Of a stretch of DNA of 64,000 bases, positions 48,616 to 58,972 are shown one piece after another. Below the pieces are notes generated by a model. It was not told the DNA's origin and did not search any database. It saw only the letters and a list, made by a program, of their open reading frames with translations. Positions within the stretch are counted from its first letter, which is position 1. Every line of letters begins with the position of its first letter. The position numbers and the translations under genes are program-made. Source of the stretch: Phytomonas francai (taxonomy: Eukaryota > Euglenozoa > Kinetoplastea > Trypanosomatida > Trypanosomatidae); assembly GCA_001766655.1 (NCBI GenBank), contig MJCC01000009.1:261225-325224 (forward strand), read 5' to 3'.

Positions 48616-50475
48616 CTAATGGGCATTAGTTTCAGCCTCATTCACGCCAAGACAATCCGCCAGTTGGTTCAGCATGCCTTCCAGACGATCCAGAAGCTCA
48701 TCAACGGAGGAGCCATCGACGTGCTTATCCTGGAGCAAGCTGTGTCCCTGAGAAAGAGCGAAAGTCGCTGACGCTGATGCAGAAGCCGTGTCTGGCACGA
48801 AACCTTCAGTAGAGGGAGGGATCCCAAGTGAGGTTGACATGAAAAAGCGCTCTTGCATGTCTTTCTTGTCCTCGACCTTCCTTTCATCTCCTGTTGCATC
48901 ACACCCGATCGTATTGGCTATTGCCGCCTCGATCTCCCGCCTCGTGGTCTGCCGCATTTGACGAAGGACCTCAATCATGTCAGGTGCCTTACTCAGCTGC
49001 TGTGTGGCGTTGAGACGCTGCTGCTGGACATAGGCCTCTTCCTGACGCTTCTGATTCATATCCGACGACGTCGACCGTGAGGGCGCCGCCATGGTGGTGC
49101 TGCAAATCGCTTGTGGTCGCTTCTTTCGCGTCTTTCGGTGTTTCTTGGAACGATGTGCGCCCACGCCAATGTCACCCTCGGAGAAGGTTGCACCCCTCAC
49201 ATCGCCGCTCTCCGTACCAGTCGATTTCACGTCTGAATCTAAAGTACCAGCGAGCCCCTTCGTCCCGTGCCCTCGTGTTCCAAGTGTGCTGCGCGATGCA
49301 TCCAAGACCAGAACTTTGACTTTTAGAGGACGCTCTTCAGTTACTGTACGCTTCTGTGTCCATTGCCCCGCGGTATTCCGCATGGTTGTCTGTCCTCTCT
49401 TTTCCTTAGTGTCCTTTGTCCTCTGGCAGTGACTCTCCGCCGTAACTCTCCTTTTCTCTCGAAGGAAGGCCAACGCAGAAGGCGCCTGATCCGTGACCCC
49501 TCTCAAGTAGTTTTCGAGTTGGCGATAAAATCCTGGGCGGCCCTCCCCATTTGGCAGTCCACCAGCTGCTGCAGCACTGTGGGAGGAGGCCATCGGCTTC
49601 TCCCCACCCATCCCCCCCGCAGCGTATCGATCGGGTCCATCGTTGTCGAGTTCTGGAACTAGAAGTGCCATGTTAAAGTGCACAAGCGAGAAGCCCCGAG
49701 CCGCGCCAGCCTCCAGCTCGCGAAGCGGTACCCCCCCTACTGGTGCCACGACCTCAGCAAAGACGCTCCAGAGGCCCCCTCCCTCGCGGTCGGTGTCGCC
49801 GCAGTGGAATAGAACACTCAGCTCTGGCTTGCTGAACAAGGGCAGCAGCTCGTCACGGTTCAAACGCGCGAGCAGCTCAAACGAGGCCAGCAAGCAGCCG
49901 TAGTTCAGGGCCAATCGGAGCAATGCCCTCGCATGCACCAGCCTCGGTTGGCTTCTGAACATGTCCTCGACAATGCGCACAAGTTGAGTGGTGAAGTTCA
50001 GGCGCCGACACAGGCGCTGCGTCGCGTCCCCGACGGCGTCGCTTTCCTGGCTGCTAATAATAGGCGGTTCGCGTTGGGCCCCCGTAGGCCCTGACGAAGC
50101 GCTTGAGTTAACCAAGCCCCCTGGACCCTGCGAAAGGGCTGCCCTTTTATCGAGGAAGCCTCCCTTCGACGCGGCTAGGCGAGCTGGGATGTATTGGAGG
50201 GTGCGTAGGACATCCCACACATCAACGTCCTCCCGAAGGCCGACAGAGAGCACCCAAAGCAGCTCCGTTATAAGCTGCTCCGCCGCATCCGCCATCGTAT
50301 CAATGGAGTTCTGCGATGACTCCGCTTGGGATTCAGGTACCCTATGACCCTGAACATCCGCAACTAGGTGGCCTTGCCCATCCTGGGGAGCGTGTGCGGA
50401 CGCAGAAAACTTGTTCGTGATCACGCATGGATGAAGTGAAACCAGTGCAGACACGGACAACTGAAGCGCGTTCAT
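48616..50475 (-). CDS. RUN-domain-like protein
   Basis: The start is ATG 50475 (MNALQLSVSALVSLHP), which lies 16 nt after a clear minus-strand acceptor; the more 5' open frame is Ile/Phe-rich 5' UTR. The product has 619 residues. A helical domain at about 60-260 resembles the RUN fold: LITELLWVLSVGLREDVDVW (E/H...GL....DVW), then RALLRLALNYGCLLASFELL and LFSKPELSVLFHCGD. RUN domains bind Rab/Rap GTPases or kinesins in vesicle traffic. A long Ser/Arg/Lys-rich linker follows, and the C-terminal third has a coiled-coil-like Gln/Arg region. The domain call is moderate. A Rab connection is inferred only from the domain family. Confidence 0.55.
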   Translation of the reverse strand: MNALQLSVSALVSLHPCVITNKFSASAHAPQDGQGHLVADVQGHRVPESQAESSQNSIDTMADAAEQLITELLWVLSVGLREDVDVWDVLRTLQYIPARLAASKGGFLDKRAALSQGPGGLVNSSASSGPTGAQREPPIISSQESDAVGDATQRLCRRLNFTTQLVRIVEDMFRSQPRLVHARALLRLALNYGCLLASFELLARLNRDELLPLFSKPELSVLFHCGDTDREGGGLWSVFAEVVAPVGGVPLRELEAGAARGFSLVHFNMALLVPELDNDGPDRYAAGGMGGEKPMASSHSAAAAGGLPNGEGRPGFYRQLENYLRGVTDQAPSALAFLREKRRVTAESHCQRTKDTKEKRGQTTMRNTAGQWTQKRTVTEERPLKVKVLVLDASRSTLGTRGHGTKGLAGTLDSDVKSTGTESGDVRGATFSEGDIGVGAHRSKKHRKTRKKRPQAICSTTMAAPSRSTSSDMNQKRQEEAYVQQQRLNATQQLSKAPDMIEVLRQMRQTTRREIEAAIANTIGCDATGDERKVEDKKDMQERFFMSTSLGIPPSTEGFVPDTASASASATFALSQGHSLLQDKHVDGSSVDELLDRLEGMLNQLADCLGVNEAETNAH

Positions 50476-51096
50476 GGATAGACGCAGTATACTAAGAGAT
50501 AGATAGAGAAAACCCCACCACAATCCGATAATAATGATAGTAATGTATGTATACAAGAAAGCGCACTGGGCTTCAGTAGTAATACGACTACATATCCAGA
50601 AGGCAGGAGATTTAAAGGAAAACAAAAGGATCACGTTCCAAAACAAATTCTCTAAATAAAGGCTCCTTTTTGTACTTTCCTTCTCTTCAAATGAATGTAA
50701 AATTTACGAAAAAATGAAAATAAAAATGTAAAATAGATTCGACCATACCTGAGAGGAAAAAGAAAAGTATTATGTATATATGCATATTTACATGCATGAA
50801 TAGTTTCGTGTTCATTTTCTTTGATCTATGTCCTTTAGCGACGGCATAGAATCAAAGCAATATTGCACAATCGATCAAACACAGAAGCATTGTCTAAAAG
50901 CTAAAAACACTTTCGAAAATCAATAGTATAATAATTACGGTAGCAATGTGGAAAAGAGTCCAGTACTGTATGAATAAAACCCATGCTAAATCAACACACT
51001 GATACTCGGAAAAAAATGCCATAAGTTCTGAATATACCAACTTTTCCCAACAGTAACCCCACATACATTTAAAAGCCACATAGACCTTTCTCAGCG
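50476..51096 (-). promoter_or_regulatory. Spacer with clear trans-splice acceptor for the RUN-like gene
   Basis: On - a pyrimidine tract (plus 50494-50514, ggttttctctatctatct) is followed by AG at plus 50493-50492, then a 16-nt leader to ATG 50475. The rest of the spacer is AT-rich without a gene. Confidence 0.55.
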
Positions 51097-52356
51097 CTAC
51101 ATGTCGCCGCCCAAAAGCAATTCAATCGCGCTGTTCACATCACCATGTGTCGCGTGTAGGGCTCCCAAAATCTCAGCCCGGCTACGCTGGAGACCCATCT
51201 CTTGGATGTAGCTTATCGAGGCCTCATAAACGGAGGGGCTCCCCTCCTGCGGAGCAGCCCTGGCCACCGGAGCTGGATTGCCTTGGCCATAATGCGGCCT
51301 AGAAAACGCGGCATCGAATACAATCGGGCTTCGCTGCACACCCCTATGCCGCAGCGTCTGACCGTCACTGTTGCGAGAAAACAATGATAAATAGTCATGC
51401 TCGGTCGCCTCCATTCCCCTGCTAAGGTTATCCACGGTGATGCGGCCGCGGTCCTCGCGAACTGATGAGGTGCTGCTCGTCAGGATGCCCAAGCCGGCCG
51501 TACTCCCAGAGGGGCTGTTCTGGTAGCCCCGCTGCTGCTGCCGGGGTACCGCGTGCTCCACGAGGTTCGGGGGGCCGAACAAATAGGTCATCAAGGGGCG
51601 GAGAAATTTGATGATCGGGCGGCATATAAACTTGCTGAAGAAACTCAGCCACGAAGAGTACCAGCCCGGGTGCGCGGACGCCAACCCAATCAACACCCCC
51701 ACAAGCGCAAGCACAATGCGCGTCCACATCCCAATGTCCACCAGCACCGCCCTCCGCCGGTGAGTCGCGGACTGGAGCTCGTTGTCTGGGGCCAGTACCA
51801 GCTTCAGAAGAGGCAGAACGAAGGTCGCCTTCTCCGTGAAGGCCAACCTCGTCCCTGGCACGCGGACGCAGAAATCTCTGCGCAAGGGAACCTCACAGAG
51901 GTAGCGCGTGGCGAGGCTGGCAAAGGTGACGAGGGAGGCCCCAGCGGAGAGCAGCCGCAGTGACTCCAGGGGCACCCGTTCCCCATACGCACTCTCGGTC
52001 ACTAAAAGATGTAAGGCGACCACCCCAATCCCCGACGAGCTCAGCAAAAAAGAGAGGAAGTAGTTAGGCCCCCAACGCCGCTCAAGGACGCGCATCTGGA
52101 CAATCACGCTCGCGGCGAGAAGGATATCATGTAGGGAGGTGCCCAGTACGCCAAAGGGAGCTGCCTCGACGACTAGATGCCGCAAGTACGCAAAGATGCA
52201 CGCTAATGTCGACGCGCCAGGCTGATTGAGTCCACGCAAAGCCTTTGGGAACGGGACAAGCCCATTGACTGGTGTATATCTTTCATGGTTGATTTTAGTT
52301 GAAATTGACATAAATAAGAGTGTGAGTCCGGTGATCGGAGCATTGGCAAGAACCAT
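51097..52356 (-). CDS. UBAC2-like rhomboid pseudoprotease with UBA domain
   Basis: The start is ATG 52356 (MVLANAPITGLTLLFMSIST); upstream the frame lacks an ATG. The product has 419 residues. The N-terminal half has about five or six hydrophobic segments arranged like a derlin/rhomboid (LTLLFMSISTKI, then FGVLGTSLHDILLAASVIVQ, then RRWGPNYFLSFLLSSSGIGV). No GxSG catalytic serine or paired His is evident, so it is probably inactive. The linker is Ser/Arg/Gln-rich. The C-terminal 45 residues are a UBA domain (IQEMGLQRSRAEILGALHAT, then GDVNSAIELLLG). This matches UBAC2 and related ER proteins that link ubiquitin to ERAD or lipid-droplet regulation. ER location is inferred. Confidence 0.75.
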   Translation of the reverse strand: MVLANAPITGLTLLFMSISTKINHERYTPVNGLVPFPKALRGLNQPGASTLACIFAYLRHLVVEAAPFGVLGTSLHDILLAASVIVQMRVLERRWGPNYFLSFLLSSSGIGVVALHLLVTESAYGERVPLESLRLLSAGASLVTFASLATRYLCEVPLRRDFCVRVPGTRLAFTEKATFVLPLLKLVLAPDNELQSATHRRRAVLVDIGMWTRIVLALVGVLIGLASAHPGWYSSWLSFFSKFICRPIIKFLRPLMTYLFGPPNLVEHAVPRQQQRGYQNSPSGSTAGLGILTSSTSSVREDRGRITVDNLSRGMEATEHDYLSLFSRNSDGQTLRHRGVQRSPIVFDAAFSRPHYGQGNPAPVARAAPQEGSPSVYEASISYIQEMGLQRSRAEILGALHATHGDVNSAIELLLGGDM

Positions 52357-53213
52357 CTCGTTGTATTTTCCACTATTATGCCTATCTTTATTTTGGAAAT
52401 CCTCCCTTTTTGATTCTTTGGCTCGAAAAGGGCTATCTAAGACCACTTCAACCGACGGCGAAGAGTACGATTTTCACCAGCAATAGCGTTTTGGACGTAA
52501 TAATAATAAATCGTATTGTGTAGATATCTAAGATATAAATGAATTGAAGAGATAAAAATAATTCAAAGAGCTTGGAATAATAATGAAAACAAAAAGCAGT
52601 AACCTTCAAGTTTCATCGATCACACTTCCCCTTCAATTCTAGTGCAAAATGCACAAATATCCATACGGATAAAAAAAAGTATCAACTATGATGTTAAATC
52701 AAAATAAATAAAATTTTAGCCTAAATAAACATAGCATTTAAAAATAATGAGAATACTATAGTTGCATGCATAGAGTTCCTTTAAAAAAAAGGAACTCTTT
52801 TCCTGTGTATATAAGAAAAAGGATAATTTCACAAAAACTCACGAACAAACCTGTTAGATTTCATGGCACCCGGAATCATAAGTTGAAGGAGGGTGATAGA
52901 GGAATATCATAGTGTCCGCCTCCCACATGCACTACGCAAGACTCGTCTTTTGAATTGTGAATTTGGGAGGGGGGAGGGAAGAAGATTTGGTGCTTGATTC
53001 CCACGCTGGGTTACCACAGTTTGCCAAAAATATTTCTTCTTTATCAGGTCTTTCCCAGACAATGAAAATACTCTTTTCCGTAGTCTCAAAGAGACTATAT
53101 CGTTGTGATCATATACATATATACATATAGACATACAATCGAAGAATAGAAACGATCATATTCATTGCGCCGTCCATGACGCAAAAATCTTAATACGTTT
53201 CTGAGATTCTGGA
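52357..53213. other. AT-rich spacer, no gene seen
   Basis: An 860-nt spacer with A runs and an AT-rich centre. A GC-richer stretch at 52920-53000 has no consistent frame. Confidence 0.5.
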
Positions 53214-53648
53214 TTAGTTGTTGACAAAATCGTACTTGAGCCTATCCATGAGTATCCGCTGCTTTTCCAGGAACGCATCATGAAAGTTCGCGCCGCTAAC
53301 CCTGAGGGAATATACACGATGTGTCGACCTCTCCATCCGTAGGTGAGCACTACTGCTGATGCCTATACTACCGAAACGCCCATCTTTACAAGTCATTTCC
53401 TTGTCAAATACCGCAGGGACCTGTGAGGTGCTTGTTCTCATTTGTTTAGCTTCAGTGCCAAATGGCAACGAAAAACGGCTCGAATGAGGTCCGTATTGCT
53501 GTCTAGAATCGTCGTTATCGTATTCATGATTAGGATCATGCTTGAAACTATTACTGCCCCTTTTATTCCTATCCTCTTCAGTGTAATTGTGGGGAGAAAT
53601 ATTTGGGGGGGCTGCTTCCCTAGGACCGATTGACATTGCTGAGTCCAT
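53214..53648 (-). CDS. Hypothetical protein, 144 aa
   Basis: ATG 53648 to a stop at 53214. The N-terminal 60 residues are Asn/Asp/Ser/His-rich and likely disordered. The C-terminus is more ordered, with a helix FHDAFLEKQRILMDRLKYDF. No signal peptide, membrane segment or known motif is seen. Codon use is much less GC-rich than in neighbours, and the gene is isolated in a long spacer, so it may be lineage-specific. It lies on the array strand, which favours a real gene. Confidence 0.5.
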   Translation of the reverse strand: MDSAMSIGPREAAPPNISPHNYTEEDRNKRGSNSFKHDPNHEYDNDDSRQQYGPHSSRFSLPFGTEAKQMRTSTSQVPAVFDKEMTCKDGRFGSIGISSSAHLRMERSTHRVYSLRVSGANFHDAFLEKQRILMDRLKYDFVNN

Positions 53649-56260
53649 ACAAGGGTAGTGTAAGGAAATCTCGTACGATAATGAGACTTCGTCACGACGT
53701 CCCTTGACAAATGCAATTAGTTTAGATGATCGAAAAAGTATAGGATTTAACTCTCAATAGTTCATGATAAGCTAAAATTTACGACTGAGTGAGAACAGAT
53801 ACGAGGAGCGACGATTCGCTTTCAAGGAAGCTCCTGGTGTTGTAATTTTTGATGAAAAAGAGAACGGCTGTGTCTCTAGACCCCACTATCTTGCGACAAG
53901 AAAAATGGGATGATATTTACTTCAGGAAAATGTTTTTGTTTTAAACAATAAATTTTACCTTTGTGTGATAGTTTACCTAAAGAAGTCCGGCTGTCAGTGT
54001 TTCGAGTGTGATTGTGAGACTAGTGTCATAGAGAAAAAAAACTATCCGACGATGACTGATGAATAAGATTCTTAGATAAGTCAAAATATCAAGAAAATAA
54101 AGGAAACAGTTTTAAACATGTTAAAAAATCAACTGTGATATAAAAACGGTGCCTCCATCCAAAATGGACCCGAAATACCAAACAGTTCTATTTTATTTTC
54201 GCTCTCTTAATTTAAGTTGGAAATTTAAAGCTTTACTATTAATACAACTGCCTCTTTTTATATATTACCACTTCTGCTTGTGTGCATTCTAATTTACTAA
54301 GGTTTGGAAATGAAGCTTTATTAGGTAGTTAATTATGAAACCGGCAGTAAATGGACTAAATACGAAAATGGATGAATAGCTCAATAAATGTTAAAAATTA
54401 GAAGCAAAGCCATTAGCTAGAAAAAAAGGGGGTATAATAAGTTGTTTTTCTATCAGTACAAGCGTTGATTTTGTTAGCACTGCTTATCCCCCTCCCTCCC
54501 CTCTCTCTTCAACCCCTTCAAATACATATTGCTAAGTTTGGAGAGGGGGGAAGAAGAGAGGGGAAGGAAATTGATTTAAGCACAAAAAAACTACAATACA
54601 AAAGATATCAAAAAGACTGTGATAAGGAACGCATACCGAAAAATAGAAAAAATACGGAAATCTTCTAAATTCGATTTTACAGTTCCTTTAGATTACACAA
54701 TCGAACTACGATTATATGTTCCTTTCTAGAAATTCTTCTGTTATTGAATCATGGTGCTAAATTCATATTGTATAAATATATAGATTGATATATTTATATA
54801 TTTGTATGAATGTAGCCAAAATACATGTATATAAAACGGGTAAGAATATTAAAACTATACAAATCAATGGCATCTATATTTGGACAACAGCGTGATTATT
54901 AAAAACGACAAACGGAGTGCTCCTTCCAATGTATTCAGAGACATTAAAGCAAAAAAAAAAGACACTTGAGTCAGAAAAAATAAATATATTTACTAATCAA
55001 TCAAACTTTTGTGCAAATTCTCTTACGATACACACACACCATTAAGAAGAAAGCTAATAAAAGCAGTCATCTCTACATAGCCTTGTCACCTTTTTTTTAG
55101 TAATTACGTTCCCCTCACTTGTTGATTCTAGTGTATATTAAAGTTGCAGTTACTTTCTTTACCTGTCAATAGCTGAGTTTCCTTCAGGGTTGACGAAAAA
55201 AAAGTTACTAGTGCACCCTAAAAGGGGAAAAAAAAGAAAGATCGTCAAGCCCAACTTAAAAAATGAATATAATAGAGGAAGACGGGTGAAGTGCCGTTTA
55301 GCCTCAAGTGCAATCAGTTGCATCCATTCAAATGCGCTTCTAAAACACTAGATGGAGTAAAGATTAAGAAAGACATACGATAGCCTCCTATACTGGGAGA
55401 AACTCTATTTAAGAATACGCAAAAAGAAAAAACTTCCTATACCACACACAAATGCTATAATTTGATGCCGAAGCAAGGACAGAAAAAGAAATAACACATA
55501 ATGTAATATTTTGGTACACCATAAATGCCTCCCCAGGAAAGCACCACGTCATTCTTTGGAATTTAGATTAAGTTTTATGATTATAGGTAACAATATTAAT
55601 ATTAACCATGAAAATCTTTCATCAAAACTTTATAAAAGTAATAATAAAGAAACAGCCACCGGTGGTTCAAAATATATGCGGAGACTAAAATATTAGCGAG
55701 CTGGATAAATTTACTTATACTATTTCCGTGCGTGCTCGTGTCATAGGATAAAACGAAAAGAGCTATTATTAACTAATTCGTCCGGACCTATAAAAAAAAA
55801 TGTAGAAAAAGAGTGACAAAAGTCTCCCTCAAGCTCTACGTTACGGTCTTCGAACGTAATCTGAGACGAGAAAAAAAAAAACATTGGACGTCTCTCATCC
55901 ATATGCACCACGTGAAAACTAAAAATCCCAAGGTTCTAGGATATTATTGCAAGACGGAAAAAAAAATCGTGAAAGGGGATAGATATTATGGATGCGTAGA
56001 TCGGATTTTAAAATTAATTAGAAAGAGATATCTGGGAAGATTAATTTGTGCATTTATAAAATCATCTGTATATATAAATATAGACTATTAATGACAAAAA
56101 AAAGAGACAAGCAAAAAAAAAAAGTTCAAATTGGACCACAATAGAAATTAATCTAAGTTGTCAAGTTTGTTTTAAGGTTATAATTTCAGACGACACTAAT
56201 AAGAACAATACTAAGAACATGGAATAATAAAATTACCAAATGACATCAAGATAGATATGT

Positions 56261-56264
<4 letters not shown>

Positions 56265-56292
<28 letters not shown>
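56265..56292. repeat. (AT)n microsatellite
   Basis: About 14 AT units downstream of the two-RRM gene. Confidence 0.95.
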
Positions 56293-56294
<2 letters not shown>

Positions 56295-56614
56295 CGAGCC
56301 CAACAATAATAATGTAAATTTAATAAAGACTGATCGGAATCTTTTTAAAGTGGCCAATCGCCTTTCAGAATAGCCATTGTCACTCTTATTTTTTAGGAAA
56401 AGAAACAGTTTATTTATACATTTTGCATTTACTGACCTGCTGTGTCGCTGCTTTGTCTTACGGGGGCTTGATAACCAACCTTGGAAAAAAAAAGGTCTCA
56501 AGACGAATGGTATATCCTGTTGAATATCCATTTTCGAATTCTTTAGATATATAGGGCCTGCTTTCCTTCAAAGCCTATTCCCCTCTCTTCCCTTACCCCA
56601 GCCATCACCTTCGA

Positions 56615-56640
56615 GGGGGGGGGGGGGGGGGGGGGGGGGG
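56615..56640. repeat. Poly-G tract (26 nt)
   Basis: Twenty-six G on +, hence poly-C in the 3' region of the - strand two-RRM transcript, 43 nt from its stop codon. Confidence 0.95.
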
Positions 56641-56683
56641 AGGATATCCTGCTCCTGGCAAAGAGTCCCCCTCCCCTTTCTCT

Positions 56684-58726
56684 CTAGGCGTGCGCCGTCA
56701 TCACGTGCCCGGTGCCCTTGGCGTCCATCACGACGTAGTACGGCCCGGGTGCGGCCTGCGCAGGGGCGACGAGGCCGCCCGCCATCCCCGGCACCCCTGC
56801 CATCGCCGGCACCCCCGCCATCCCTGCCATCCCCGGCACCCCCGCCATCCCTGCCATCCCCGGCGGCGCCATGTACATCAGCGGCACCATCACCGGCTGC
56901 CCGACCTCGCGCACCTGCGGGGGGAGGAGGTAGGGGTAGGGCGGGACCGAGGCGGGGTAGTAGGCCTGCGGGTACGCCAGCGCCGTCCCCCCGGCCCCCG
57001 GGAAGACCGGCGGCATCGCCATCGCGCCGGCGCCCCCCCCCGCGAGCTGCAAAACGGCGCCCCCGCCGGGGCCGGCCTTCGGCAGCTCGCCCGGGGCGAG
57101 GGCGTCGAGGTCGCCCGGCGGGGCCTGGCCGTCGCCGGGGCGGTAGCGCCGCGCGAGCCGCTTAATCCGCCGCGCGCTGTCCTCGGCGACCTTCGCGAGC
57201 AGCGGGGTGCCATGGCAGTCGGGGAAGGGCGCCGTCGTGTGCGTGCGCGCCGCCGCCTCGGCCGCGGCCTCCTTCGTCGTGAAGGTCACAAAGACGATGT
57301 TCAGCCGGAGCCCGTCCGGGCCCGACTCGTGCATCGCCGGGTCGAAGTTGCCCATCTCCGCGAGGCTCTGCCGGCCCTGCGCGGTGTCGGCGTGCACGGA
57401 GACCTCGACAACCTCGCCGAACTGCGCGAAGTAGGCGAGCAGACGCTCCTTGCTCACCGTCAGCGGGACGTTGCGCACAAACGTCTTGTTTGTCGGGGTG
57501 CCCGGGATGTAGGCCGCGCGCGAGTTCGCGACCCGCACCGTGATCGTGCTGTTGTGCAGCACGCTGCCGTTGAGCTCCAGCAGCGCCTTCTCCGCGCACT
57601 TCACGTCCTTGAACTTGACAAAGGCGATGCCGCGGCTCTGCCCGCTGTGGATGTCGAGCATCACCTTCGCCGACTCGATCTCGCCGTACTTGCTGAAGGC
57701 CTCCACAAGCTCGCGATCGCGCACCTCGGACGAGAGCCCGCAGATGAAGAGGTTGCTCCGGAAGGCCTCGTCGTTGAGGACGGGGAAGGGCGCGTAGGGG
57801 GCCTTGTTCGGCATCCCCACCCCGGGCCCCGCCCCCGGCGCCATCGCGACGACCGGCAGGTAGGAGGGGTGGGCAGGGGCGGGAATCGGCGGGCCCCCCC
57901 TTCCCACGCAGCCCGCCCCGGGCTCGCCCGGGAAGGGAAAGTAAACAGGGGCCCCGACCGAAGAGGCCGGGGGGGCGCTCGTCGTGCTGTTCGAGGCCGT
58001 CGCGCTCGGCGGGGGCCGCGAGGAGGTCGTGATGCCCGGGGCCTCGCCCAGCGACTGCCCGTGGGTCTGGGAGGTGGAGAGGTGGAAGAGCATCGCGTCG
58101 GCCGAGGCGCGCGGCGTCGGCTCGTGCGCGGCCGGCGAGGGCGTGAAGTACATCCTGCGCGGCGTGGCCCCGGCGGGGGCGTGGTAGAGATTCGGAGCGT
58201 CGGAGGAGGGGGCGAGCTTGGCGGCCGCGCCGCTCGCGGGGCTCGCCGCGGCGTGCTCCTGCGGCTGCGGGGGGGACCCCGCACTGCCACCCGGGCTCCT
58301 CCAGCTCTCGACGTTTCGCGGCTGGGCGGTGGTCTTTGCCGGCGAAGGGCTTGAATTGGTCGACTTCGGGTTCGTACCCAGGTCCCTGTCCTGCCGTAAA
58401 TCATTCGGCGCGTCGCCAACCATTCCGTCCCACTCGACCCCTGAAGGGTCCATCACAATGGTATTAAGGCAGCCAAACATAAACTCATCGCCCCCGCTGA
58501 CACTCTCGTCGCTGAGGTGGAGATTCGAGTTTAGGGCGCTGTAGTTGCTCTGCACGGACCTTTCCGCCCCGGATACCGCGGCAGGCCCGGCCGTGGCTGG
58601 AGCCTCCAACGACGTCATGCGCGCTAAATTACCGCTCAGCACGTCGGGCATCGTGAGAAGTGTCTTGTTGCCACCCACAATCGCACTCTTTCCATCTAAA
58701 TTCGACATACCAGACATATCGGTCAT
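56684..58726 (-). CDS. Two-RRM RNA-binding protein with Pro/Gly/Met-rich C-terminus
   Basis: The start is ATG 58726 (MTDMSGMSNLDGKSAI); the codon eight residues earlier is not ATG. The product has 680 residues. The first 300 residues are Ser/Pro/Ala-rich and disordered. RRM1 is at about 324-400 (NLFICGL as RNP2, SRGIAFVKF as RNP1) and RRM2 at about 410-510 (TFVRNVP as RNP2, LNIVFVTF as RNP1, with a 20-residue insert). The order resembles double-RRM proteins (DRBD type) that regulate mRNA stability or translation in kinetoplastids. The C-terminus is Pro/Gly/Tyr-rich and ends with a degenerate GMAGVP repeat, a low-complexity tail suited to condensates. The specific orthologue is not determined. 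Confidence 0.85.
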   Translation of the reverse strand: MTDMSGMSNLDGKSAIVGGNKTLLTMPDVLSGNLARMTSLEAPATAGPAAVSGAERSVQSNYSALNSNLHLSDESVSGGDEFMFGCLNTIVMDPSGVEWDGMVGDAPNDLRQDRDLGTNPKSTNSSPSPAKTTAQPRNVESWRSPGGSAGSPPQPQEHAAASPASGAAAKLAPSSDAPNLYHAPAGATPRRMYFTPSPAAHEPTPRASADAMLFHLSTSQTHGQSLGEAPGITTSSRPPPSATASNSTTSAPPASSVGAPVYFPFPGEPGAGCVGRGGPPIPAPAHPSYLPVVAMAPGAGPGVGMPNKAPYAPFPVLNDEAFRSNLFICGLSSEVRDRELVEAFSKYGEIESAKVMLDIHSGQSRGIAFVKFKDVKCAEKALLELNGSVLHNSTITVRVANSRAAYIPGTPTNKTFVRNVPLTVSKERLLAYFAQFGEVVEVSVHADTAQGRQSLAEMGNFDPAMHESGPDGLRLNIVFVTFTTKEAAAEAAARTHTTAPFPDCHGTPLLAKVAEDSARRIKRLARRYRPGDGQAPPGDLDALAPGELPKAGPGGGAVLQLAGGGAGAMAMPPVFPGAGGTALAYPQAYYPASVPPYPYLLPPQVREVGQPVMVPLMYMAPPGMAGMAGVPGMAGMAGVPAMAGVPGMAGGLVAPAQAAPGPYYVVMDAKGTGHVMTAHA
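56758..56874 (-). repeat. Degenerate 15-bp coding repeat (GMAGV/P units)
   Basis: Five-residue units such as G-M-A-G-V and P-A-M-A-G alternate about eight times near the C-terminus of the two-RRM protein. Confidence 0.75.
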
Positions 58727-58949
58727 TATATCACGAATAGGGAATAACAAGACAAAAAAGGCACAAATTTACTGCCGATGGATAAAAAATTAAATTAATA
58801 GACAGTCTCTTGATACTTCCCTTTCGCAAAATCTGATGTTTTTATTTACAATAGTTATATGTACTGCAGGAAATAACACGGCCCAAAACGCACTTTTGGG
58901 CTTTCACTATTGCTATTATTAATTTTACACGAGTAAATTAAATATCAGC

Positions 58950-58972
58950 AATAATAATAATAATAATAATAA
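58950..58972. repeat. (AAT)n microsatellite
   Basis: About seven AAT units upstream of the two-RRM gene. Confidence 0.9.

Larger units (their letters stand above)
53649..56683. other. 3 kb AT-rich spacer, no gene seen
   Basis: The longest gene-free stretch. It holds numerous A and T runs, (AT)n at 56265-56292 and a G26 run at 56615-56640 near the next stop codon. Frames up to about 100 codons here have spacer composition (Lys/Ile/Tyr/Asn-rich, no conserved look). Confidence 0.6.

Noticed and set aside
55813..56091. 92-codon + frame in the 3 kb spacer
   Set aside because: Opposite to the array and Lys/Ile/Tyr-rich from AT-rich DNA.
56690..58354. Long open frame antisense to the two-RRM gene
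   Set aside because: The RRM motifs are on -. The antisense product is Arg/His/Gly-rich and repetitive, typical of a shadow frame.
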